A stretch of DNA of 64,000 nt from Moringa oleifera (Eukaryota > Streptophyta > Magnoliopsida > Brassicales > Moringaceae). Numbering within the stretch: position 1 is the first letter of the stretch; the number at the start of each line of letters is the position of its first letter. The notes beneath the pieces are model-generated. The model did no database searches. It worked only from the letters and a program-made list of their open reading frames with translations, and was not told the DNA's origin. Below, piece after piece: positions 23,831 to 35,206 of this stretch. Location: the NCBI GenBank assembly GCA_021397835.1, contig JAJFZO010000786.1, positions 370,652 through 434,651 on the forward strand. The letters are read 5' to 3'. A program made the position numbers and the translations under genes.

Positions 23831-24441
23831 TAAGTTATACTTGTGCAATTTTTCAGTTAAAATTTATTTGACTAATTAGTGAAAAAATCAATTTATGTGT
23901 ACAATGTTAGCACTTTATACATAGTAAATGTAACCTTAGATAGCATTTTAGAATTATAAGTGAACATTTTATTATAGTCCATGTGTTTAACATGTGGATT
24001 AAATAAAAATTTTCATTTATAATTCTTGAATTATTCAGTTTGGACAGTTTAAAAATGTAATATTTATGTGTAGCACATGATGTATAAATCTTGATCTATT
24101 TTATTTCATAACAAATTTTAAGTAACATATCCTTTGCTCTTTGGGTACATACTAGTGGATATTTATTGGTGTTTTGATTTAAAAAATACTAAAAGTATCT
24201 ACATAAGTCATGTACTTGAAAAGCTATGGGAATATGCTGTCGAAATTTTTATGAAATTAAATGAAGCATGATTTATCATGTGCTCCACATAGATGTTACA
24301 TTTTTGAATGGTATAGGATCATCTTACCTATAAAAAGTAGTTGACATGCATGCATATACATATAAAAAGTGGTTGACATGCATGTATATGCATTGATAGA
24401 ATCAAGTTAATGTGCTAATATATGGGATGTTAAACATTAGA
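23831..24441. other. Unassigned junction sequence before the G transposase
   Basis: A gene-free stretch between the end of C similarity and the G transposase start. It holds an imperfect direct repeat of TATAAAAAGTAGTTGACATGC near 24325 and 24361. The 5' terminus of element G should lie here, but no CACTACAACAAAAT-like end is visible. Confidence 0.4.
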
Positions 24442-26600
24442 ATGGACAAGACTTGGATGTTCATTGATAAAAGGTCAGATGAGTACGATATAAGTGTAGC
24501 TAACTTCTTGAAATATGCCATTCAAAGTTCTGATAATCTTGAGCATGTTCATTATCCATGCGTTAAATGTGGTAATATGAAACTTCTGACTTCATGTGAG
24601 ATATGAGATTATTTATTTGTTAATGGAGTTGATCAAAGTTACAATAATTGGATATGGCATGGGCAGGCATGTCTTGGTGGATCTTCTACAAATAGGAATG
24701 CTAGAGCTAATAGAGAGGTCATTCAAGAGGAAGTAGTAGATAACATTATAGAGATGGTTCAAGAAACATTTGCAAAGTACAATGGTAATCTTAACCATTT
24801 TGTGAAGTTAGTTGGTGATGCTGAGAAACCTTTGTATTCTAAATCAATGAAGTTCACTAAGCTATTTACTTTAGTTAAACTTTACAATTTGAAGGCAAAG
24901 TACAGTTGGTTTAATCAGAGCTTTAGTGAATGTTTAAATTTAATATTTGAAATGTTGTCTGAGAATAATAAAATGCCTACATCTATGTATGATGCCAAAA
25001 ACAAATTAAATGCATTAAGCATACAGTATTAAAAGTTCCATGCATGTCTAAATGATTGCATATTATATCGAAAAGAGTTTCAAAATGAGATTCATTGTCC
25101 AACTTATGGTTTTTCTGGATGGAAATTAATGAAGAATAGTAATAAGATACAGATCGAGGCGCCGGCTAAGGTTTCATGGTATTTTCCACTAATACCCAAG
25201 TTTAGAAGAATGTTTAGGAGCTTTGAAACATCCAAATATCTAACATGGCATTCAAGTCAAAGGGAAGTTGACGACTAGTTGAGGCATCTGTCAGATACAC
25301 CATCATGGAAAATAGTTGACTATAGAGGGCCAAAATTTGCACTAGAATAAAGAAACTTAAGGCTTGTTATTTCAGCTGATAAGATTAATCCTCATAGTAT
25401 AGTAAGCAGTCGATATAGTTGTTGGTCGATTGTTATGGTGACATATAATCTACCGTCATGGTTAATAATGAAGAGAAAGTTCGTGATATTGACACTATTG
25501 ATTTTAGCCCTAAACAACCTGGTAATGATATAGACATTTATTTGGCACCACTTGTAGAAGACTTAAAGATATTATGGGACACTGGCGTGGAAGTTTATGA
25601 CGCATACCACAAAGAATCGTTCAACTTGAGAGCTATTTGTTATGGATTATTAATGATTTCCTTGCTTATGATAACTTGTTTGGTTGTACGTTAAAGGTTA
25701 CAATACTTGTCCTCTTTATGCTGAGAATACCCATACAGTTGGTTTAGAACATAGTAAAAAAAAGTCATATATTGGAGATGGAAGGTTCTTACCACAACAT
25801 CATCCTTATCGTAAATAGAAGGAGGCTTTTAATAGGGAACAAGAATTTAAATTGCTCCACAACCATTAACTAGTGAAGAAGTCTTTTCTAAGTTTCAAAT
25901 TTTATAAAATTCATGGAGGAAGTTGTAAAAATAACATAGATGAAATAATGAAGATGTTGGAAGATCAATTTTCTTTGACTTACCATACCAAAAATTCTTA
26001 CATGTTAGACATGGATTTAATGTTATGCACATAAAAAAGAACGTATGTGATAGTCTTACAGGCTCATTGCTTAATATTGCGAAAAAATTTAAAGATGGAT
26101 TAGTAGCTAGAATGGATCTTCAAGAAATGGTATTAAGGTCTAAATTGGCACCACAACATCATGATAATCGTACATTTCTATCACATGCGTGCTACACATT
26201 ATCGAGAGATGAAAAAAAAAAAAGATTTTATAAAGTGCTTAGTGAGATTAAGGTGCCAGATAGGTATTCTTCAAACATCAAAAATCTCGTCTTTATGGAT
26301 GACTTAAAGCTATATGGGTTAAAGTTGCATGATTGTCACACCTTAATGCAACAACTCTTACCTATTGCTTTTCGAATAGTGTTATCGAAACATGTCAGCT
26401 ATGCTCTAATTAGACTTTCATGTTTTTCAATTCTTTGTGTGAGAAGGTGATAGATATTTCAAAGTTAGATGAAATCCAATGTGAACTTGTAACAACACCA
26501 TGTGTACTAGAGAAGTACTTTTCTCCTAGTTTCTTTGATGTTATGGTTCATTTAACTATTCACCTAGGTAGTAAGGTATGCCACATGTTATATTTCCATT
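24442..26600 (+). pseudogene. TNP2-type CACTA transposase, element G
   Basis: The start MDKTWMFIDKRSDEYDISV at 24442 opens the transposase-associated N-terminal domain, with its CVKCGN zinc-binding motif at about residue 39. After a stop the frame resumes with NGVDQSYNNWIWHG. The TNP2 core follows: FHACLNDCILYRKEF near 25033, CPTYGFSGWK, NLRLVISADKINPH and VTYNLPSWLIMKRKF, with a shift near 25490 to PKQPGNDIDIYLAPL. The last part (26025-26450) reads MHIKKNVCDSLTGSLLNI, then LYGLKLHDCHTLMQQLLPIA. DUF4218 starts with VLEKYFSPSFFDVMVHLTIH at 26490-26560. At least five stops or shifts kill it. It is the best-preserved transposase in the window. Confidence 0.85.
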
Positions 26601-26655
26601 AAAGAAAAGAGTAATAATTTTAAGACATTAATTTGTGCTTTGACTATTCACTGTA

Positions 26656-27240
26656 GTGTATACAATGCGATTTGTGTATTGGTTCTTTGGACGATATCGT
26701 AGCCCATGGATCGATTTTCATAGATACTACTATGAATCAAAGTATGATGGGCGTCCTTTGCTTGATACAGATGCTAGGGTGATAGTGGATGTAGCTGTTC
26801 GTAATGGTGCTCGTTTGCCTTGCCTAATACTAAAAGCAAAAATTTTTACTATATTTGAAGCGATTGGCACACATGTTGCTTAGCCACAAGATTGGTCATC
26901 ACACATGAATATGAGGTATTTTATGTTAAAACGTGAACCTTTTTTTAGTTCATTTACTGGACACGACTTCTTAACTATTTTATTTCTAGTCAATGAATAA
27001 AGCAATGACATAAAAGTTGCATGTTAGACGAGCATCAACATCAATGAAACAACCATCATTGCAACAATTATCTTCTATTGGGTTACAACTATCACTGAAG
27101 GTATTGTATGAGCATGTCACAAAGGTAATGGATCGTGATGGAGTCATCACTATTCCTTTGAAAAAATAGGTAATCGCTAATGAGGGCTCCATATGTGTGA
27201 TGCGAGAGGAATACAAATTTGTCCCATGGAATAAATAATT
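26656..27240 (+). pseudogene. Second-protein remnant of CACTA G
   Basis: Open plus-strand stretches follow the transposase. One of 75 codons ends in IFEAIGTHVA, followed (after a stop at the usual Trp) by PQDWSSH. This resembles the 'AVGTFVAWP' block common in second proteins of plant CACTA elements. At 27030-27230 comes SSIGLQLSLKVLYEHV and EEYKFVPWNK, the linker usually found just before the Ulp1-like domain. The earlier part (WIDFHRYYYESKYDGRPLLD) I do not recognise. No intact frame spans the region. Confidence 0.45.
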
Positions 27241-27329
27241 GTTACCATCTTTTAAGCTTACATTATGTACGTATTTTTTTATTTCATTATTTTATTGATC
27301 TTATAATTATGTTGTATTCATATTTTTAT

Positions 27330-28200
27330 GTGTTTTTTGTATTTCCAGTAAACTTCATAAAGATTTAGTTGTACTTGGCTTTAATCAAAATATTGTATTT
27401 ATTGATCCGTCAATGGTATTAGTTATGAGTAGTATAAAGAAAAAAGATCAAACCCCTCATATTGCAAGTAGATTAGCGCAACCATGTGACAAAGGAGTAG
27501 TGATTTTTCCATATAACATCACGTAAGCATGAACTTAATTTTTAATTGCACTACTTAAATAACCAATAATTTAATTTGCTTAATAATTTAGGTATCATTA
27601 GATGTTGGTGATTGTTGAGCCGTAGGCGTTCATACACGGTTTTTGATCCTCTAGGGCATCGTTCTCATGCTAAGTTAAACATGCTTATGTCCATGTGAGT
27701 TATATTATTTTACACTTACATTAGTACAAGTAATTGGAGTTTCAAATTAGTAATATTATTTTTTCTTCTAACTCTTTTAGAATGTTCTTCATAATAGCCA
27801 TGTTGTCCATTAGCCGATGAAATTGTCAAAGTATTGTTACTAAGGTACGTATGTTACGGACCATATATATGTGATATTAAATTTCATTATTTTTAATCAA
27901 AAATATAACATTAAAATTATGCTAATATTGTGTCCACGTTAACCATCTAACCATGAGTGTTGATATTATGTGATGAAGTATATGAGGGATATCATTAACA
28001 GACATAACAATAATGCACCATACTTGAAAATAGTAACTTTTTAAATAATTATTTGTGTAAAATGTTGTGTATAATATTATAATTACAGTTGTCTAACTTT
28101 TATGTTTTTCATATGCACAGCTAATTGATATTAATACCTACAGTCAGTCTGAACTTGATGATGTCAAACAAGAGTTTGGCAATACATATGGAGCATTATG
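27330..28200 (+). pseudogene. Ulp1-like (C48) protease remnant, element G
   Basis: Plus-strand exons read VVLGFNQNIVFIDPSMVL at about 27365-27425, then QPCDKGVVIFPYNIT, an intron-like gap, then YH-stop-MLVIVEP at about 27595. The stop (TAG) sits where the family's Trp of the catalytic His-Trp motif (HWxLxVI) would be. The next stretch, FDPLGHRSHAKLNMLMSM, supplies the conserved Asp region. The exon with the catalytic Cys is not seen; 28160-28200 ends in FGNTYGALC-like sequence. The gene is broken. Its order after TNP2 is the usual one. Confidence 0.65.
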
Positions 28201-29339
28201 TTAGGTTTCAAGTAAAATTGTAGGACTTATATTTCAAATTTTGGAATACATTATATAGTTGTTAGGAATTGTAAGTACTTACCTTTCAACTTGTATTGTG
28301 AAAGTAGTGTTAATTTGTATATTAATTTTCCTCCATGTGTTTCATACATAACTGGATGTTTCTATGGATAAGAATTATGATTCATTATAGTTTCAAAATG
28401 GTAATAAAATGTGTTATATTGAATGTATTATGATGAAAGAAGTGATCATGAATATGTGCTAGATTAGATTAAAATATGTTATGAATATATGAAGTGATGG
28501 TGGTGTTAGATTGTCTTGAGGTATGTTAGATTGCTCTAGAGAGTGTTGTGATGAGGATTAGATTGTATTACAGTGTGTTAATACTATTGAAGTGCTTTTT
28601 AATTAAAAAAGTGGTGGTGTTGTATTACATTGAAGTGTGATAGTAGTATAGAAATAATTGTTATGATATATATTGTCATATAATTTTTTTAAGGAAGTTT
28701 GAGATGTTACATTGAAGTGTGTCGATATATGTTGATAGAATTTATAATATGAAGAAGAATCAGTATATTAGATGTATTAATAAAAAGTAAAGTATGAACA
28801 AATTTATGATGGTTTATTGCTCTTGAATCCGCAGAGGGCCAAATCAGCAGCAGGAGAACTATACTAACCTATTGTTGGTGTTTTAGTTATTGTATGCAAC
28901 ATTTTTTGGATATTTTCGAAATTTTATTTTATGTAAAGAGAAAAATGTGAATTCATAGGCAAAAAATTTTGATTTTGGAAAAAATTGTAATCCAATAATA
29001 ATTAAAATTTTGAATTATTTAAAATTTAAATAATAATTATAAATTAAGATTATTAAAAAATAAATAATGATTCAAATTCAAATTATTAAACATTAAAAAA
29101 GAAAATTTAAATAATAATTTAAATTTTTTAATATTTATCAATTCAAATTTTATTTTATATATATCTTTAATTATTTTAAATAAATAAATAAAAATTAGTT
29201 ATACTTTATCTATAGTTCTAACAAAACTGTGGATAAAGATTCATAAAAAAATTTAAAATTTTTTATAAAATAATTACTCTTTATCCATAGTTTTATAAGA
29301 ATTATGGATAAATGGTTATTAATATCGTAGTAAAAATTA
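28201..29339. other. 3' flank of CACTA G, no gene
   Basis: AT-rich sequence between the protease remnant and the subterminal repeats. Words like GTGTTAGATTGTATTACAGTG recur between 28440 and 28720 at irregular spacing. No coding signal is supported. Confidence 0.45.
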
Positions 29340-29717
29340 TTTTTTAATTAACTAATAGTTCATAATTATACAACTGTCAACAAAATAAAAAATAACTGTG
29401 AACTAAGGTTTGTTTTATTCACAGTTCTAAAACTGTAAGCAAAACTTTTGATAAACTGTGAACTAAAGTTATTTTTATTCACAAGAAACTGTGAATAAAA
29501 GTTTTAATGAACTATGAACTATTTTCTTACTTATTCATAATTTTTAAATTGTGAATAAAAGTTTTAATGAATTGTGAACTACTATCATTTTTATTCACAG
29601 TTTAAAAACTGTGAATTATTTTAACCTATTTTTGTTCACACTATTATAGTCCACAATTTTAAAATTGTGAACAAAAGCCATTTAAAGCTATGAATAAAAG
29701 GCTATTTTGTTGTAGTG
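29340..29717. repeat. 3' terminus of CACTA G with palindromic subterminal repeats
   Basis: About ten copies of the self-complementary motif TTCACAGTTTTAAAACTGTGAA and its fragments (TTATTCACAGTTC, GAACTGTGAATAAAA) lie within 380 bases. The stretch ends in GGCTATTTTGTTGTAGTG at 29717, whose reverse complement CACTACAACAAAATAGCC is a proper CACTA end. The motif differs from those of the A/B/C and D families, so G is a separate family. Confidence 0.8.
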
Positions 29718-29924
29718 GATGCACTCATTCTTATCAACCTCTCTTTGTAAGCGCTCATGCAACTCCATCTCAAAGCGTAGGTGATCATACTCCCTCACTT
29801 TATGCTCCTCCTCCAATCTTTTCTCTAGAGTCCTACGCTCCTCCCCCATACGTTCCTCCATAGACTTATGCTCTAGCTCTACACGCTCTTCCATAGCCTT
29901 CATTTGAATGCACATATCATGCAT
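29700..29924 (-). pseudogene. Coiled-coil C-terminal part of the D-prime second protein
   Basis: The minus-strand frame from Met at 29924 reads MHDMCIQMKAMEERVELEH and runs through Glu/Lys/Arg-rich heptads to VDKNECIH. It then crosses into the terminus of element G at 29717, so its last few residues are not native. It matches the decayed copy in D at 3090-3340. A coiled coil of this kind ends the second (TNPA/Transposase_24-type) protein of many plant CACTA elements. Only the fragment between 29718 and 29924 is native. Confidence 0.55.
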
Positions 29925-30635
29925 AGCTACATCATTAACAGAGCGTCCACTACTAGAGTTACAGCTTGAATGCCATGATGGTTGGCTCCTAAACGCATAT
30001 ATTTGATGCTTCTTGTCTGCATCTACTACCTTATACTAAAGTTTACTATAGTCTACCTTAGGTGTATCGAAAGATCCCTGTTGTGGTTGAGAAATTAAGA
30101 TAATCAACTTCTTAAAGCATTCTTATAATAAATAAAGCATTTTTTTTAACTTACTCATTAGTTAAACCGAATAATGTAAGTAAAAAAGATATAATTAGAG
30201 TTATTTATTAAATATTAAAAATAACAAACTTACATTTACTTTATTAGAACGTTTATTTATGAACTCATTAGGATTGGACTTCTTAATGTGAGTCTGTTTG
30301 AAAAGCTCTATTGCAATAGGCTCACGACCTTACTATAGTATGCCCCTAAAAAAAAGAGAACATACTTAATAAATAATCATAGCATTTTTATTTATATTTG
30401 TATAAGTAATTTAAATATCATACATACTAAGCATCGACAATGGTTTCACAGTGAGCATGAATCAGTATTATATGGAGAGGGACTTGACTTGAGTCCACAT
30501 ATTTCGTTTCGTCAATTATGAGACATGGTCTCGCACTTCTATTTATACTATGATCGGTTCCATTATATCTACCACTACTCCTATTCTAGCAATAGTAGAT
30601 AATCATGAATAATTTTGACACCCCTCCAGTAATTG

Positions 30636-30960
30636 TTAGTTAGCAGCATTTAACATATCATAAAAACATTGGGCATCTAGATTAGGAGATTCCTCCATGT
30701 GTTCGGGATTAAATTTTGGACCAACCGCATCCATTACCATTTTTTGATATGTATTGGTACATTCATGTATAGTGGTAGATACTTCTCTAGTATAATTTTC
30801 AGTTGCCCCATAATTACAACTCTCATCTTTTTTCCCATGACAATTTGAAACATAATATCTCGATGCAAAATCATATTTAACCAAATGATATCTAACCACA
30901 TCAATAGTTTTATAACGACGTTTGTAACACTCTCTATGGCTATATGGACACCTTATTTTT
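30636..30960 (-). pseudogene. N-terminal TNP2 fragment of D-prime
   Basis: A minus-strand open stretch reads MVRYHLVKYDFASRYYV, then GKKDESCNYG, then KFNPEHMEESPNLDAQCFYDM. The same text in more decayed form lies at 7985-8270 in D. In TNP2 proteins this is the region right after the N-terminal zinc-binding domain: the PC..KC-type motif with HRYEAVEMVRYHL, followed by the N..A..FY..L segment. The gene is cut immediately downstream by the internal deletion of D-prime. Confidence 0.65.
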
Positions 30961-30964
30961 TAAA

Positions 30965-31790
30965 AATCTGATTAAATTATTTATAGCAAATGATAAGCTA
31001 ATTAAACTATTATCTAACTAATCTAACATAAATAAAATTTAATAACAAATAAAATTAAAAACTCCAAAATTTAATCAACATCTAACTAATATAAATTTTA
31101 TTAAAATTTAACTAAATTATGTATCACAAATTATAATATCTAATTAAACTATTATCTAAATCTAGCATAAATTAAATCTATCTAAAAATATAAAATTAAC
31201 TACTTCAAAATTTAATCAACATATAAGTAACTTAATTTTCATAAAAACCTAATTAAATTATTTATCTTATGAAATTACAATCTAATTAAACTATTATCTA
31301 TCTAATCTAACATAAACTAATTTTATTAATAAGTAAAATTAACAACTATAAAATTAAATTAACATCTAACTAATTTAAATTTCATAAAAATCTAATTGAA
31401 TTATTTCCCTCAAATTACAATCCAATTAAACTATTATCTATTTAATATAATATAAACTAAATTTAATTAACCTATAAAATAATAATTACAAAATTTAATT
31501 AATCCCTAACTAATTTAAATTTTATAAAAATCTAATTAAATTATTTATCTTAAATTATAAACTAATTAAATTATTTTCTAACTAATCTAACATAAACTAA
31601 ATTTATTAACAAATCAAATTAACATCTATAAAATTTAATTAATATCTAACTAATTTAAATTTCATAAAAATCTAATTGAAATATTTATATCAAATTATAA
31701 CCAAATTAAACCATTGCCTAACTAATATAACATAAATTAAATTTATTAAAAAATAAAATTAATAACTACAAAATTTATTTAACATCTAAA
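30965..31790. repeat. AT-rich tandem array, about 142-bp unit, in D-prime
   Basis: About six diverged units carry TCTAACATAAACTAAATTTA-type phrases near 31023, 31160, 31304, 31448, 31590 and 31727 (spacing 137-144). It has the same unit and orientation as 9085-10425 in D but fewer copies. Confidence 0.85.
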
Positions 31791-32259
31791 TAATTTCTAG
31801 AATTACCAAATCTAATCATAATATTCATGTACAAGACTTTCCAACCATCAATATCATCAATAAATTTTTTTACACTTACCTGTGTAAATTATTTGGAAAA
31901 GAGGGCAACCTCGCGTTGAGAAGGAGAAGATGGCCGCTAATAGTGGAGAATTTAAAGGAGAAAATGGCATAGACCAAGAAGTTTAATGGATAGAGAGCTA
32001 TATAGATCGATATGCAAGCATAGCAAGAGAAAAGTGAGGAAAGGGAGCAGTGCTCACACGAAAGGAAAAAAATTATGGCTTCTATTTATGAGGTCCTAGC
32101 AAAGAAAATAACAGGTTATCATTATAAGTGAAATCCAGCAACTGACTCGACCTCGGTTGCTGAGTAAGCAGTGAAAGCTTTATCAATCGACCTACAGCTA
32201 GTCACTGGGCTACGAATGCTTTCATGTAAAGCCAAGGAACAAGCCATGCTTGGTGACGG

Positions 32260-33250
32260 CTTGTGGCGGTCACCAAGCACTATCCACATGCAGCTAAGGG
32301 CAAACCCTTCGCTGCCTTTAAATTCAGTAAGCGGGCAGCCATGGCTGCCTTCGGAGGTAGCAAGCTAGCTATCATGACTGCTCTCGAATGTAGTAAGTTG
32401 GTGGCCATCCATGGCTACCTTCAATGGCCACAAGCTTACTGCCTTGGTAGTCATGCATGCCTATCTTTGAAGGCAATAAGTTTGAGGCCATGCATGGCTT
32501 CCAAGGTAGCAAGCTGGCCACCTTCGAAGGCAGAAAGCTTGTTCCTTAGTGATTGTCCATGGTTTTTGCCATGCCTTCCTTCAAAGATAGTAAGCTAGTG
32601 GCCATGCATGGCGGCTTTCTGAGATTGCTAGCTTGCTGCCTTGACGGTCATGCATGGTTACCTTTGAAGGTGGCTTGCTTATTGCCTTCGTAACCATGCA
32701 TGGCTACCTATGAAAGCAATAAGCTAGTGACCATGCATGGCCACCTTTAAAGGCTACTAGCTTGCTGTCTTGGCAGCCATGAATGGCTGCCTTCGAAGGC
32801 CACCAACCTGTTGTCTTGGTAGTCATGCATGGCTACTTTCATAGGCAAAGAGCTGGTTGCCTTGGTGACTGCCCATGGCCTTTGCCATGCCTTCCTTTAA
32901 AGGCAAGAAGTTGGTGGCCATGGCCACCTTTTAAGGGTGCCAGCTTGCTACTGTAATGGCCATGCATGGCTACCTTTGAAGGTGATTAGCTTACTACCTT
33001 GGCAGCCTTGCAAGGCTACCTATGAAAGCGACCAGCTTGTTGCCTTGATGGCCATGTATGGTTGCCTTCAAAGGTAGAAAGTCGGCTACCTTGATGACTG
33101 CCCATGGCTATCACCATGGTTGCCTTTGAAGGTAGTAAGCTGGAGGCCATGCATGGCAAGCTTTAAAAGCCACTAGCTTACTGCTTTGATGACCATGCAA
33201 GGTTGTCTTTGAAGGCAACCAATTCACTACTTTGGCACCCATGCTAGGCA
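32260..33250. repeat. GC-rich tandem array built on GCCATGCATGGC palindromes
   Basis: An abrupt change to GC-rich sequence. Units of roughly 45-70 bases repeat the theme TTGCTGCCTTGGCAGCCATGCATGGC-like text, written here in short words: AGCTTGCTGCCTT, GCCATGCATGGC, TACCTTTGAAGGC, CACTAGCTT. I count about 14 copies of CATGCATGG or close variants. A longer-period variant, TGGTGACTGCCCATGGCC, appears near 32545, 32862 and 33093. The open frames here on both strands are by-products of the repeat. The origin is discussed under the 26S pseudogene. Confidence 0.8.
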
Positions 33251-33905
33251 TTTTGCCTATGCTGTGCCTATTAGGGGCAACTGTGGCATGTCTTTAGTGC
33301 CCATGGTCTGTTGTGACTTGACTTCGTTGGCATTATTATTAGGTAGTATGTTAAGGGACAGTGATAAGGGACTAGCTCGCAAGGGGCACCTATGACCTAG
33401 CTGACACGCTAGTTGCGATTGCATGCTAATCATGCCGCCCATGCCGTGGCATGCCTGTCGTGCCCATGGTCCGTGCAATGTGGCATCCCTGGCATGCTTG
33501 TTGGGTAGTATGTCGAGAGATAATGATGAAGGATTGGCTCACGAAGGATGCCTATGACCTAGCTGGCATGCCTGCTATAGCCACACGTTGGGCATATTAC
33601 CTATGTCATGCTTATTGGGGACTGTCACGACATGCCAGCTGTGCCAATGATTGTTACGACATGGCTTCGTTGGCATGCTTGTTGGGCAGGATGTTGAGGG
33701 ACAACAATGAAGAGGTGGCACACGAGGGGTGTTCGTTGCTTGGCTGGCGCACTCACTTTGGTCGCACGTTGGGCATGTCGCTCATGCCATGCTTGTTAAG
33801 GGCTATCGTAGCATGCCTTCTGCCCATGATCCGTGTGATGCATCTCCTTTGGCTCACTTACTGGGCTGTATATCGAGGGACAGAGACAAGGGACAAGTTT
33901 CTGTT
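33251..33905. repeat. Tandem array of about 180-bp GC-rich units
   Basis: Nearly four units are recognised by GGGTAGTATGTCGAGAGATAA-type text near 33344, 33504, 33685 and 33865 (spacing 160-181) and by CCATGCCATGCTTGTT / GTGCCCATGGTCCGTG-type text near 33256, 33436, 33600 and 33781. The units differ by small gaps and substitutions. The array lies between the CATGCATGG array and the 3' end of the antisense 26S pseudogene, as the first repeats of a plant rDNA spacer would. Open frames here (for example 33451-33921) are not genes. Confidence 0.8.
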
Positions 33906-34104
33906 TTTTTTTTTTAAGTAACACTTGGTTCCCCAATGCTTCTAGATATTTTTCCATCTGTTTTCCCTTATGTTTCACATTCTCTATAGGTCCAAGGGAC
34001 TTGCATCTTTTACTAGGGTCATTATTTTGAATCATAAGTTCGGACCTCGTGGCATTGATTGTCAAAAAAAAAAAAAGGGATAATCGTTGGGGGGGCTTGA
34101 AGTG
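33906..34104 (-). other. Possible start of the rDNA intergenic spacer
   Basis: About 200 bases between the 180-bp array and the 26S 3' end. Reading the minus strand from the 26S end one meets a C-rich tract (CAAGCCCCCCCAACG), a long T run, then ordinary sequence. A C-rich and T-rich stretch right after 26S is where plant rDNA terminators lie. This supports, but does not prove, that the repeats beyond it are spacer DNA. Confidence 0.4.
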
Positions 34105-35163
34105 GGAAGGGATGAATCGAAGCGACAAAGGGCTAAATCTTAGTGGATCTTGGCAGTAAGGCCACTTTGCCACTTACGATACCTTATCGTGTATTTAAGT
34201 CATCTATAAATTATTCTACCTATCACTCGGTGCGAATCATACTTCATGGCAACCCACAAGGCTTCCCCGCCGTGCGGGCTTGGCCAATGATAAATGCCTT
34301 TGGGGGCCAAGAGGCCCTTACTATAGGTCAGTAATCGAGCAATAGGTGCATGCATCACTTCTATCTCAGATTCTAACTTGGAGGCTTTTAATGATAATCC
34401 AACATACGGGTATTAGTGTGAATTAATGATTCCTCTCATACTAGGTTGAATTACTATCATGACACGAGCATTAGTACGGTAAAACTAACTTGTCTTACGA
34501 TGGTCTAAACCTAGCTCATATTCCCTATTAGTGGGTGAACAATCCAACACTTGATGAAATTTGATTCACAATGATAGGAAGAGCTGACTTTGAAGAATCA
34601 AAAAGAAACATTGCTATGAACACTTGGTTGCCATAAGCTAGTTCTCCCTGTGGTAACTTTTCTGACACCTCTAGCTTCAAATTTTGAAGGTTTAAAGGAT
34701 TGATAGGCCATGCTTTCATGGTTCATATTCGTACTAGAAATTAGAATCAAATCAACTTTTACCTTTTTGTTCCACATGAGATTTTTGTTTTTGTTGAGCT
34801 TATCTTAAGACATTTGCATTATCTTTTTGTTGCCTCAGCCAAACTCCCCAACTGACAACGTCTTTAGCCATATTGCTAGGTCGAGGCCGACTTTAGCTCT
34901 AGCAACAGGGGCAATGCCCTATCTTCGATTCATGAAATAAGTAAAATAATGTTAAAAGTAATGGTATTTCACTATCACCATTTTCGACTCTCACTTATCC
35001 TACACCTTTCAAGTCATTTCACAAAGTCGGACTAGAGTTAAGCTCAACAGGGTTATCTTTCCCCGCTGATTTTTTGAAGTCTGTTCCCTTATTTGTGGTT
35101 TTGCTAGATAGTAGATAGAGAAGTGGGAATCTTGTTAATCCATTTGTGCACATTAATAATTAA

Positions 35164-35206
<43 letters not shown>

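Larger units (their letters stand above)
29718..32270 (-). mobile_element. CACTA 'D-prime', internally deleted relative of D, truncated at left
   Basis: The sequence begins abruptly at 29718, directly after the end of G, at a point matching about 3095 in D. It follows D to about 30590 (equivalent to about 3930) and then jumps to the equivalent of about 7960. It continues through the N-terminal transposase region, the AT-rich 142-bp array (30965-31790) and the 5' leader (31850-32200). So about 4 kb, including most of TNP2 and DUF4216, is missing. The 3' terminus that should precede 29718 is also gone or lies on the far side of G. The 5' terminus is not clearly seen; the GC-rich repeats begin where it is expected. 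Confidence 0.75.

Noticed and set aside
29688..29924. The complete 78-codon frame as an intact gene
   Set aside because: Its end crosses the junction into the terminus of element G, and the start is in mid-gene compared with D, so it is a fragment.
32171..32598. Two overlapping open frames (65 and 111 codons) as genes
   Set aside because: They are products of the CATGCATGG repeat and the D-prime leader, with repeat-derived peptide text and no family match.
33451..33921. A 156-codon open frame as a gene
   Set aside because: It lies wholly in the 180-bp GC-rich tandem array. GC-rich repeats have few stops, and the peptide only echoes the repeat period.
34143..34719. Open frames on both strands
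   Set aside because: They lie within the antisense 26S rRNA pseudogene, which is not protein coding.
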